Shown here piece after piece: positions 17,736 through 25,854 of a stretch of DNA of 64,000 nucleotides; position 1 is the first letter of the stretch; every line of letters begins with the position of its first letter. The position numbers and the translations under genes are program-made. The notes beneath the pieces are model-generated. The model searched no databases. It was given only the letters and a program-made list of their open reading frames with translations, and was not told the DNA's origin. Source of the stretch: Streptococcus equi subsp. equi. GTDB lineage: Bacteria > Bacillota > Bacilli > Lactobacillales > Streptococcaceae. The stretch is from the NCBI GenBank assembly GCA_900637675.1, contig LR134389.1, positions 682,001 through 746,000 on the forward strand, written 5' to 3'.

Positions 17736-19526
17736 ATGTTATACCCAATACTGACAAAAACAAGAAAGATTTATGATTTAGGGGGGCTCTGGCAATTTAA
17801 GCTAGGAGACCATAACCCGCAGGAGCTCCTAGCCTCTGATGAGCTGATGGTTGTGCCGACCTCCTTTAATGATGTGGTTGTGGATAAGGACAAGCGCAAT
17901 TACATCGGTGATTTTTGGTACGAGCGCTTTGTTGATGTGCCAGATCTTGCTGCTGATGAGGAGCTGGTACTTCGCTTTGGCTCTGTCACGCACAATGCAA
18001 CAGTCTATGTTAATGGGCAAGCTTTAGGGCAACACAAGGGAGGCTTCACTCCATTTGAGGTGTTGGTGCCTGAGACCCATTATCAGGATAATCAAATTAA
18101 GGTATCTGTTTGTGCCAATAATATTTTAGATTATACCAGCCTTCCAGTGGGCAATTATAGTGAAGAAACTCAAGAGGATGGCAGTATCAAAAAAATTGTC
18201 AAGGAGAATTTTGACTTCTTCAACTATGCTGGTATTCACCGTCCAGTGAAGCTTATGGTGCGGCCAAAATGCCATATCTCAGATATCACGATCACGAGTG
18301 ACTTGTCTGAGGATATGACATCAGCCTTAGTCGAGGTATCTGTTGAAACCTCAGCAGCTGTTGATGAGGTTAAGGTGACGATCTTTGATGAAGAGCACAA
18401 GCTCGTTGCGCAGGCTATTGATGGCAAGGCAAGACTTGATAAGGTTCGTTTATGGGAAGTTTTAGATGCTTATCTATACACTGCCCACGTTGAGATCATC
18501 GTAGATGGCAATGTTGTAGATAGTTATGATGAGCCATTTGGTATCAGAAGTATTGCAGTTGAAAAAGGACAATTTTTACTAAATGGCAAGCCTGTTTATT
18601 TCAAGGGCTTTGGTAAGCATGAGGATACCTTTATCAACGGTCGTGGATTGAATGAAGCAGCTAATTTAATGGATATGAATCTGCTCAAGGAGCTTGGTGC
18701 CAATTCATTTCGTACCTCACACTACCCTTACTCTGAGGAGATGATGCGTCTGGCAGATCGTATGGGAATCTTGGTTATTGATGAGGTTCCGGCAGTAGGG
18801 CTCTTCCAAAACTTTACAGCCTCCTTGGATCTTTCGCCAAAGGACAATGGCACTTGGTCTGTCATGAAAACTAAGGAAGCGCATGAGCAAGCAATTCGTG
18901 AGCTCGTCAAGCGTGACAAAAATCACCCTTCTGTTGTCATGTGGGTCGTGGCCAATGAGCCTGCCAGCCATGAAGAGGGAGCACACGAATACTTTGAGCC
19001 GCTGATTGCTCTTTATAAGGCACTAGATCCGCAGCAGCGTCCAGTAACATTGGTTAATCTGCTATTAGCAACACCTGATCGAGATAAGGTGATGGATCTG
19101 GTTGATGTGATCTCCTTAAACCGTTATTATGCTTGGTATGTTGATCATGGAGACTTGATCAAAGGAGAGGTTGGGCTGCGTCAGGAGCTATTAGAATGGC
19201 AGAAGAAGTTTCCTAACAAGCCTATCCTGATGACAGAGTACGGTGCAGATACGCTTCCTGGTCTTCATTCGATGTGGGATATTCCATATACAGAGGAATT
19301 TCAGTGCCGCTTCTATGAGATGAGTCACCGCGTTTTTGATGAGATTCCTAATCTAGTTGGAGAGCAGGTATGGAATTTTGCTGATTTTGAAACTAATCTG
19401 ATGATCTTCCGTATTCAAGGCAATCATAAGGGGCTTTTTTCTAGAAATCGCCAGCCTAAGCATGTTGTTGGTTTGTTTAAAGAGCGCTGGAATACCATTC
19501 CCCACTACAATTATAAAAAGAAATAG
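17736..19526 (+). CDS. uidA: Beta-glucuronidase (GH2)
   Basis: 596 residues with the three-domain GH2 layout (sugar-binding, Ig-like, TIM barrel). Acid/base E408 is in VVANEP and the nucleophile E501 in MTEYGAD. N563-H-K565 (GNHKGLF) is the NxK motif that contacts the glucuronate carboxylate, which separates glucuronidases from beta-galactosidases. No signal peptide, so it acts in the cytoplasm on imported glucuronides, releasing glucuronate for UxaC. Lies in an operon with kdgK and the regulator. Confidence 0.95.
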   Translation: MLYPILTKTRKIYDLGGLWQFKLGDHNPQELLASDELMVVPTSFNDVVVDKDKRNYIGDFWYERFVDVPDLAADEELVLRFGSVTHNATVYVNGQALGQHKGGFTPFEVLVPETHYQDNQIKVSVCANNILDYTSLPVGNYSEETQEDGSIKKIVKENFDFFNYAGIHRPVKLMVRPKCHISDITITSDLSEDMTSALVEVSVETSAAVDEVKVTIFDEEHKLVAQAIDGKARLDKVRLWEVLDAYLYTAHVEIIVDGNVVDSYDEPFGIRSIAVEKGQFLLNGKPVYFKGFGKHEDTFINGRGLNEAANLMDMNLLKELGANSFRTSHYPYSEEMMRLADRMGILVIDEVPAVGLFQNFTASLDLSPKDNGTWSVMKTKEAHEQAIRELVKRDKNHPSVVMWVVANEPASHEEGAHEYFEPLIALYKALDPQQRPVTLVNLLLATPDRDKVMDLVDVISLNRYYAWYVDHGDLIKGEVGLRQELLEWQKKFPNKPILMTEYGADTLPGLHSMWDIPYTEEFQCRFYEMSHRVFDEIPNLVGEQVWNFADFETNLMIFRIQGNHKGLFSRNRQPKHVVGLFKERWNTIPHYNYKKK

Positions 19527-19567
19527 TGTACAATAGTAGCTAGCAATAAGTAGGAAGAAGGGATTGT

Positions 19568-20239
19568 ATGGCTAGGCCTTTAGTCGAAAAAACAGCAGAG
19601 CGCTTGTTAAAGCTAATTTTAGAACGTGGGTATGAGGTTGGAGCAAAGCTCCCCAATGAATATGAGTTAGCACAGGACTTAGAGGTTGGAAGAAGCACTA
19701 TTAGAGAAGCTGTTAGAAGCTTAGCAACTAGAAATGTTTTAGAGGTTAGACAAGGATCAGGTACTTATATTAGCTCGAAAAAAGGTGTTTCTGAGGATCC
19801 TTTAGGCTTTTCCTTAGTCAAGGACACAGCCAAGCTGACCGCTGATTTGTTTGAATTGCGGCTATTGCTTGAGCCTAGGATTGCCGCTTTGACAGCACAG
19901 CATGCAACGCCAAAGGAGGTTGAAGCCTTAGAGAAGCTTGTTGTTGATATTGAAGAGGCCGTAGCTGCTGGTGATCCTAAGCATTTGCAGCTGGATGTGA
20001 ATTTCCATTCCTTGATGGCAAAATACAGTGGCAATATTGCTATGGATAGCTTGCTACCGGTGATCAATCAGTCGATTCATCTGATCAATGCCAATTACAC
20101 AAATCGTCAGATGAAAGAAGATTCTCTACAAGCCCACAGAGATATTCTGAATGCGATTAAAGCGGGAGATCCGATCGCGGCACATGACGCTATGCTCCTG
20201 CACATCATGACAGTTAAGCGAACGGCTTTTCTATCATAA
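19568..20239 (+). CDS. GntR-family (FadR/FCD) regulator of the hexuronate locus
   Basis: 223 residues: winged helix (1-75; LPNEYELAQDLEVGRSTIREAVRSL) and an all-helical FCD ligand domain (about 83-215; ELRLLLEP, D..FH, H..I) of the UxuR/ExuR type. It is expected to repress the three units that carry the palindromes and to release them on binding a hexuronate or its breakdown product. It is the last gene of the symporter operon, so it probably limits its own synthesis. Whether it represses or activates is inferred from operators that overlap promoter spacers. Confidence 0.88.
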   Translation: MARPLVEKTAERLLKLILERGYEVGAKLPNEYELAQDLEVGRSTIREAVRSLATRNVLEVRQGSGTYISSKKGVSEDPLGFSLVKDTAKLTADLFELRLLLEPRIAALTAQHATPKEVEALEKLVVDIEEAVAAGDPKHLQLDVNFHSLMAKYSGNIAMDSLLPVINQSIHLINANYTNRQMKEDSLQAHRDILNAIKAGDPIAAHDAMLLHIMTVKRTAFLS

Positions 20240-20305
20240 GCTTAAGCTTGCTTGCCGGAAACAGTCTATTGAGTTTTGAGTGATTTGCTTCTTGGCTCGA
20301 ATAAG

Positions 20306-20347
20306 AGGGCTTGGTTTTAGAGATACTAGAACCAAGTCCTTTTTTTG
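20306..20347 (+). terminator. Intrinsic terminator after the GntR gene
   Basis: Stem GGGCTTGGTT with AACCAAGTCC, loop of about 13 bases, then T7. Confidence 0.85.
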
Positions 20348-20355
20348 CTTTTTCC

Positions 20356-20405
20356 TTGACAAATCATCTGATGATTTATATAATAAAACTAAGACAACGG
20401 TTTCA
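20356..20405 (+). promoter_or_regulatory. Promoter, GntR operator and cre site of the kdgA-uxaC-uxuA-uxuB unit
   Basis: TTGACA (20356-20361), 17-bp spacer, TATAAT (20379-20384): a consensus promoter. The operator AATCATCTGATGATT (20362-20376) is a perfect palindrome lying inside the spacer. A cre-like site, 13 of 14 to TGWAANCGNTNWCA on the minus strand, lies at 20392-20405 over the start region. Confidence 0.85.
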
Positions 20406-20421
20406 TGAAAAGGAGGAGCCT

Positions 20422-21038
20422 ATGCTAAACCGATTAAAAGAGAATTATTTTTTGCTATTATTCGTGGAAAAACAGTAGAAGACGCTATTGCCATTGCTAA
20501 GCATGCTATTTTAGGCGGTATTCGTAATATCGAGATTACCTATTCTACTCCAAATGCTTCAGAGGTTATTAGAATATTGTCAGCTGAGTTTGAGCATGAT
20601 GATGCTGTGATTATTGGAGCTGGGACAGTGATGACGCCTGATCTGGCAAGAGAAGCTATTGCAGCAGGTGCTAGCTTTTTAGTTAGTCCTCATTTTTCTA
20701 GAGAAATAGCAGAGGTTGCCAATCAGGCATCAAATCTTTATTTCCCAGGCTGTGCAACAGCTACTGAAATTGTCACAGCAATGAATGCCTCTTGTCCGAT
20801 TATTAAGGTCTTTCCTGGAGGTGTTGTAGGACCAGGCTTTATTAAGGATATTCATGGTCCTATTCCTGAGGTTGATTTGATGCCATCAGGTGGTGTGTCG
20901 ATTGACAATGTCAAGGAGTGGAAAAATGCAGGTGCTGTTGCTGTTGGGATTGGTTCAGCCTTAGCTAGCCGAGTTGAGGCTGAGGGCTATGATAGTGTAA
21001 CCCGTATTGCAGCGTCATTTGTATCAGCCCTTGATTAA
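20422..21038 (+). pseudogene. kdgA: KDPG/KHG aldolase, frameshifted near the N-terminus
   Basis: Cleaves KDPG to pyruvate and glyceraldehyde-3-phosphate. ATG 20422 (SD AGGAGG) reads MLNRLKENYF, then meets TAG after 18 codons. The rest, from FAIIRGKTVEDA onward, is in the next frame and open to 21038. One extra T in the T6 run at 20447-20452 would restore a normal aldolase of about 205 residues. The catalytic segments are intact downstream (GAGTVMTP with E/R context, SPHFS, FPG, PSGGV). The lesion is early, so no active enzyme is expected unless slippage on the T run or an internal start rescues it. Confidence 0.85.
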
Positions 21039-21065
21039 GGGAATTGGTCATAAGAGGAGGACGAG

Positions 21066-22463
21066 ATGGCTTTTAATGACGACAATTTTATGCTAAAAAA
21101 TGAGGCAGCAAAGCGCCTCTATCAACAAATCAAGGATCAGCCTATTTTTGATTACCATTGTCACTTAGATCCAAAGGAAATTTTTGAGGACAAGGTTTAT
21201 GACAATATTGTTGACCTTTGGCTTGGTGGTGATCATTACAAGTGGCGCTTGATGCGCGCTAATGGCATTTCGGAAGAAGAAATCACAGGCTCAGCCTCTA
21301 AGCTGGATAAATTCAAGGCCTTTGCCCGTACACTTCAGCGCTCCTATGGCAATCCTGTTTACCACTGGTCAGTGATGGAGTTGAAAAATGTCTTTGGTGT
21401 CTGTGAGCTACTGACTGAGGATAATGCAGAGGAAATCTATCATCGTATCAATGCTTACTTGGTTGAGCACCAGATTAGTCCTAGAAAGTTGATTGCAGAT
21501 AGCCGAGTGCGGTTTATTGGTACGACAGATCACCCGCTTGATGACCTAGCTTGGCATAAGAGGTTAGCTGCTGATGATACCTTTGAGACGGTTGTCGCGC
21601 CAACCTTTAGACCAGATGAGGCTTTTATTGAGCATCAGCGCTTTGCAGATTTTGTGGCTCGTCTTGCTCAAGCTACCGGAAGAACTATTACAGATTTTAA
21701 GAGCTTTATAGCGGCTATGGAAGAGCGTATTGCCTATTTTGCAGAAAATGGTTGTAAGGCCAGTGACATCAGCTTTACAGAGATTGTCTTTGAAGCAGCA
21801 GAGCCAGAGCAATTAGACCGTCTCATGACAAGGGTTTTAGAGGGCTATCAGCCGCAGCCGTTAGAGGTCAAGCAATGGCAGACAGCGGTGTTTGCAGAGC
21901 TTTGCAGGCTTTATAAGCACTATGGCTTTGTTACTCAGGTGCATTTTGGTGCTCTTCGCAATAATCATTCAGCTATATTCAACAAGCTGGGGGCAGATGT
22001 GGGTGTTGACTCACTGGGAGACCAAACAGGACTAGCAATCAATATGAATCGCCTGCTGGATCATCTGGTGCAAAGAGACAGCCTGCCAAAGATGATTTGG
22101 TATAACCTAAATCCGAGCTATAATATCGCGGTTGCTAATACACTAGCTAATTTCCAAGCCAATGAAAACGGTATTGCGGGCTATCTGCAATTCGGTGCAG
22201 GCTGGTGGTTTGCTGATACCAAGCTTGGTATGATTAGCCAGATGAATGCCTTGGCTGAGCAAGGTTTGTTAGCTAATTTTGTCGGCATGCTAACGGATTC
22301 ACGTTCATTTTTATCCTATCAGCGTCATGATTATTTCAGACGTATTTTGTCGACCTACCTTGGTGAGTGGATTGAAGAAGGTGAGGTACCAGAGGATTAT
22401 CAGGCACTTGGTAAAATGGCTCAGGACATTGCCTACAATAATGCTATCCAGTATTTTAACTAG
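21066..22463 (+). CDS. uxaC: Glucuronate isomerase
   Basis: 465 residues, amidohydrolase-like uronate isomerase: [12 protein letters not shown] metal-binding motif near the N-terminus, WHWS-like segment (YHWSVMEL), and [11 protein letters not shown] plus GWWFAD near the C-terminus. Converts D-glucuronate to D-fructuronate (and galacturonate to tagaturonate). The gene follows kdgA by 27 bases. Confidence 0.95.
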   Translation: MAFNDDNFMLKNEAAKRLYQQIKDQPIFDYHCHLDPKEIFEDKVYDNIVDLWLGGDHYKWRLMRANGISEEEITGSASKLDKFKAFARTLQRSYGNPVYHWSVMELKNVFGVCELLTEDNAEEIYHRINAYLVEHQISPRKLIADSRVRFIGTTDHPLDDLAWHKRLAADDTFETVVAPTFRPDEAFIEHQRFADFVARLAQATGRTITDFKSFIAAMEERIAYFAENGCKASDISFTEIVFEAAEPEQLDRLMTRVLEGYQPQPLEVKQWQTAVFAELCRLYKHYGFVTQVHFGALRNNHSAIFNKLGADVGVDSLGDQTGLAINMNRLLDHLVQRDSLPKMIWYNLNPSYNIAVANTLANFQANENGIAGYLQFGAGWWFADTKLGMISQMNALAEQGLLANFVGMLTDSRSFLSYQRHDYFRRILSTYLGEWIEEGEVPEDYQALGKMAQDIAYNNAIQYFN

Positions 22464-22724
22464 GCTGCCTTGGTCGTTAACTAGAAGAAGCATAGAAATA
22501 TGATGTTGCTCTATGATTAAGGTCCTAGTCTTAAAAGAGGCTAGGACAATATCGGCCTGCTAGCTGCTGTCGGCGTCTTGTTGATTGACTAGATTACAAA
22601 GGCTAGACCAAGTAGCAGGCCCAGGCCCTTTAGTTGCAAGGGTATTAGCCCCAAAAACAATAATAAATAACAATTGTGTGAATCGAAAGGAAAAGGAGTT
22701 TACGAGAACTCGAGGTATGATACT

Positions 22725-23819
22725 ATGAAAATGTCGTTTCGCTGGTATGGAAAGCATGATCCAGTAAGTTTAGAGGAAATCAAGGCCATTCCTGGTATGC
22801 AGGGAATTGTAACAGCTGTGTATGATGTACCAGTTGGTCAGGCTTGGCCACTAGAAAATATCCTTGAATTGAAGAGGATAGTTGAGGCTGCAGGCCTTGA
22901 GATTTCAGTCATCGAATCAATTCCTGTTCACGAGGACATCAAGCAAGGAAAGCCCAATCGTGATGAGCTGATTGAAAATTATAAGACCTCTATCATCAAT
23001 GTTGGTAAGGCAGGTATTCCTGTGGTTTGCTATAATTTTATGCCAGTGTTTGATTGGACTCGCTCAGATCTTAATTACCCATTGCCTGATGGATCAACCT
23101 CACTTGCTTTTTTAAAGGCAGACTTGGCAGATGTGGATCCTGTGGCAGATGATTTGAACCTACCGGGTTGGGATTTTTCTTACTCAAAAGAAGAGATGAA
23201 GGCTATTATTGAGCATTATCGTCATCATATTTCCGAAGAAGACCTGTGGGCTAATTTAGATTATTTTATTAAGGCTATTATGCCAACAGCAGAGGCAGCT
23301 GGCGTTAAGATGGCTATCCACCCTGATGATCCTCCTTATGGTATTTTTGGCTTACCACGTATCATAACAGGTCAAAAGGCTGTAGAGCGCTTCTTAGACC
23401 TTTATGATTCCCCTAATAATGGGATTACCATGTGTGTGGGCTCCTATGCTTCTGATCCTCAAAATGATGTGATCGCTATGACGGAGTACGCGCTTAAGCG
23501 CCAGCGTATTAACTTTATGCATACGCGTAATGTCACTGCTGGTGATTGGGGCTTCCAAGAAACCGCTCACTTGTCACAGGCTGGTGACATTGATATGAAT
23601 GCTATTATCAAATTATTGGTTGATTATGACTGGCAAGGACCACTTCGTCCAGATCATGGTCGTCGTATCTGGGGAGATCAAACCAAAACCCCTGGCTATG
23701 GGCTGTATGACCGGGCACTTGGTGCGACCTATTTTAATGGGCTTTATGAGGCTAATATGCGTGCAGCTGGAAAGATACCAGATTTTGGCATTACTGTAAA
23801 AACAGTTGGAGATAAATAG
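22725..23819 (+). CDS. uxuA: Mannonate dehydratase
   Basis: 364 residues from ATG 22725 (CGAGG upstream); the frame is open further up without a ribosome site. Begins MKMSFRWYG and has the TIM-barrel metal-site segments AIHPDDPP, MCVGSYAS and FMHTRN of UxuA. Dehydrates D-mannonate to KDG, the substrate of KdgK. A 260-base gap separates it from uxaC and contains a hairpin (22523-22547, GTCCTAG/CTAGGAC) without a T run, possibly an mRNA-processing or stabilising structure. Confidence 0.94.
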   Translation: MKMSFRWYGKHDPVSLEEIKAIPGMQGIVTAVYDVPVGQAWPLENILELKRIVEAAGLEISVIESIPVHEDIKQGKPNRDELIENYKTSIINVGKAGIPVVCYNFMPVFDWTRSDLNYPLPDGSTSLAFLKADLADVDPVADDLNLPGWDFSYSKEEMKAIIEHYRHHISEEDLWANLDYFIKAIMPTAEAAGVKMAIHPDDPPYGIFGLPRIITGQKAVERFLDLYDSPNNGITMCVGSYASDPQNDVIAMTEYALKRQRINFMHTRNVTAGDWGFQETAHLSQAGDIDMNAIIKLLVDYDWQGPLRPDHGRRIWGDQTKTPGYGLYDRALGATYFNGLYEANMRAAGKIPDFGITVKTVGDK

Positions 23820-23834
23820 AAAAAGGGGCATGAG

Positions 23835-24674
23835 ATGAGTCGAGTTATTGAATTTAAGGACAAGGTTGTTGTGATCACAGGAGCTGGCGGTGTCCTTTGT
23901 GGCAGTATGGCAAAGGCATTTGCAAAAGCAGGGGCTAAGGTGGCACTGTTAGACCTTAACCAAGAGGCGGCACAGGCCTTTGTTGATGATATTGAGGCAG
24001 AGGGTGGTATTGCAAAGGCCTATCAGGCAAATGTATTGTCTAAAGAAAACCTAGAGGCCGTTCGTCAGGCAGTTTTAGCAGATTTTGGTCCAGCAGATAT
24101 TTTAGTGAATGGCGCTGGCGGAAACAGCCCTAAGGCAACAACCGATAATGAGTTTCACGACACAAGCCTGCCAGAGGATACAAAAACCTTCTTTGACCTT
24201 GATGAAGCAGGTATCAGCTTTGTCTTTAATTTAAACTATTTAGGCACCTTGTTGCCGACGCAAGTCTTTGCTCAGGATATGGTTGGTCGTAAGGGGGCAA
24301 ATATTATTAACATTTCTTCAATGAATGCCTTTACGCCATTAACAAAGATCCCAGCCTATTCTGGGGCTAAGGCAGCCATTTCCAACTTTACCCAGTGGTT
24401 GGCTGTTCATTTTTCTAAGGTTGGCATTCGTTGTAATGCCATTGCTCCTGGATTTTTGGTAACCAATCAAAACCGTAGCCTCCTTTTCACAGAGGACGGA
24501 CAGCCAACGGCTCGTGCTGAAAAAATCCTTAAGAATACACCAATGGGACGCTTTGGTGAGGCAGAAGAATTAATTGGAGGCCTCTTTTTCTTGGCTGATG
24601 AGCAGTCTGCTTCCTTTGTGAACGGCGTTGTTCTGCCAATTGATGGCGGATTTGCAGCTTATTCAGGCGTCTAA
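23835..24674 (+). CDS. uxuB: D-mannonate oxidoreductase (SDR family, UxuB-type)
   Basis: 279 residues, short-chain dehydrogenase: cofactor motif TGAGGVLCGSMA at 15-26, NGAGG around 92-96, catalytic Ser in NISSM and YSGAK as the YxxxK pair. Reduces D-fructuronate to D-mannonate between UxaC and UxuA. Gram-positive UxuB functions are often of this SDR type rather than the E. coli long-chain type. It follows uxuA by 15 bases, which supports the assignment. Confidence 0.85.
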   Translation: MSRVIEFKDKVVVITGAGGVLCGSMAKAFAKAGAKVALLDLNQEAAQAFVDDIEAEGGIAKAYQANVLSKENLEAVRQAVLADFGPADILVNGAGGNSPKATTDNEFHDTSLPEDTKTFFDLDEAGISFVFNLNYLGTLLPTQVFAQDMVGRKGANIINISSMNAFTPLTKIPAYSGAKAAISNFTQWLAVHFSKVGIRCNAIAPGFLVTNQNRSLLFTEDGQPTARAEKILKNTPMGRFGEAEELIGGLFFLADEQSASFVNGVVLPIDGGFAAYSGV

Positions 24675-24683
24675 GCTAAAAAT

Positions 24684-24726
24684 AAACCACTTGAGAACTC
24701 AAACTGCAATGCCTCAAGTGGTTTTT
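24684..24726 (+). terminator. Intrinsic terminator after uxuB
   Basis: Perfect 12-bp stem AAACCACTTGAG/CTCAAGTGGTTT, followed by more T. Confidence 0.9.
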
Positions 24727-24879
24727 CTATCGTGACAGCTTGCTTTGTAGCCAAGCTGCCATTAATAAAGGTATGATGATTTGTGGCTTCTATTGTTCCT
24801 TATCACTCTAGCCTTTTTTAGCAATCAACAAGTAATGATAGCTTTTAAAAATGAAACGCTGCTTGATTAGGATTTATGA

Positions 24880-24925
24880 TTGACAGCGTTTTCTTACTGT
24901 GTTAGAATTAATTCATCAGATGATT
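24880..24925 (+). promoter_or_regulatory. Promoter, cre and GntR operator of the HAD-GH3 unit
   Basis: TTGACA (24880-24885), 17-bp spacer, TAGAAT (24903-24908). A cre-like site (13 of 14, minus strand, 24881-24894) overlaps the -35 and spacer. The operator ATTCATCAGATGATT (24911-24925) covers the transcription start. Confidence 0.78.
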
Positions 24926-24936
24926 TGGAGGTTGGA

Positions 24937-25740
24937 ATGACAGCTAAAACTGAACAATTTGTCTTTTGTGTGGACTCAGATGGCTGCGCAATGGACACCA
25001 TGACTTATAAGCATCAGCTCTTTTTTGGTCCGCTTGCGGCGGATTATTTTGCGGTAGCAGACCAAGCGTCTTTCTTAAAAGAGTGGGATCGCATTAATCT
25101 TTATTCGCGTACACGCGGTGTTAACCGCTTTGTTGGGCTTGTTATGGGGCTAGAATACGCAGGAGTTACAGGGATTGACGCTTTAAAGCAATGGGTACAA
25201 CACACTGCCTCATTATCCAATCAGTCTCTGGAGGCGGAGCTTCTTAAGCGTCCTAGTGATGACCTGCAAAAGGCCTTGGACTGGTCAAATGAGGTAAACC
25301 GTCAGATTGAGGCCTACAAAGGAGAGGCATTGGCATTTCTAGGAGCTTTAGCTGCTCTTAAGGCCTTGCACCAGCTTGGCCAGGTTTTTGTTGTCAGCTC
25401 AGCTAATAAAGAGGCCGTTCAAAAGGAATGGCAGGATCAAGGCCTGATGACACATGTTGATGGCTTGTATTGTCAGGATCGTGGCAAAAAAGAGGCTGTC
25501 ATAGCACAGCTCATTGATGAAGGATATGTGAGAGAGCGCATGATGATGATAGGAGATTCACCAGGTGATCTAGCAGCTGCTGAGCAAAACCAGATCACTT
25601 TTTTTCCAATCCTCGTTGGTAAGGAGGCTAGCTCGTGGCAGGATCTGTCACATGCTGCTGAAGCTTTTACAACTGGTGACTTGACAGAGCTTGATGTCAA
25701 GAGCCTTACAGAAGCCTTCTGGCGTAATCTTGATAGGTAG
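24937..25740 (+). CDS. HAD-superfamily hydrolase of the hexuronate locus
   Basis: 267 residues from ATG 24937 (GGAGG upstream). Motif I is DSDGCAMDT, motif II SSANK, motif III a lysine region (KKEAV) and motif IV GDSPGDLAAA. The helical cap between motifs I and II is large (about residues 25-135). Motif I reads DxDGC rather than the common DxDGT/V. The phosphorylated substrate is unknown; since the gene shares the GntR operator and precedes the GH3 gene, a sugar phosphate or a damage-control role in the pathway is possible. Confidence 0.75.
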   Translation: MTAKTEQFVFCVDSDGCAMDTMTYKHQLFFGPLAADYFAVADQASFLKEWDRINLYSRTRGVNRFVGLVMGLEYAGVTGIDALKQWVQHTASLSNQSLEAELLKRPSDDLQKALDWSNEVNRQIEAYKGEALAFLGALAALKALHQLGQVFVVSSANKEAVQKEWQDQGLMTHVDGLYCQDRGKKEAVIAQLIDEGYVRERMMMIGDSPGDLAAAEQNQITFFPILVGKEASSWQDLSHAAEAFTTGDLTELDVKSLTEAFWRNLDR

Positions 25741-25854
25741 GCAGGTAGCTGACCAGTGGAGCTGAGCCTGTTAGGGCTTGGTAGCAGGTTGCTGTAGCGC
25801 CATTCATTAAAACAGAAAAGCAAGCAGAGAAGGCTTTAGTTGAAAGGAAGTACA

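Noticed and set aside
20102..20116. AATCGTCAGATGAAA, close to the GntR operator, inside the GntR coding sequence
   Set aside because: It codes for NRQMK in the protein and has no promoter near; an intragenic operator is possible but one mismatch and position make chance more likely.
25473..25823. 116-codon minus-strand ORF opposite the HAD gene
   Set aside because: Shadow of a well-supported gene; no domain recognised.
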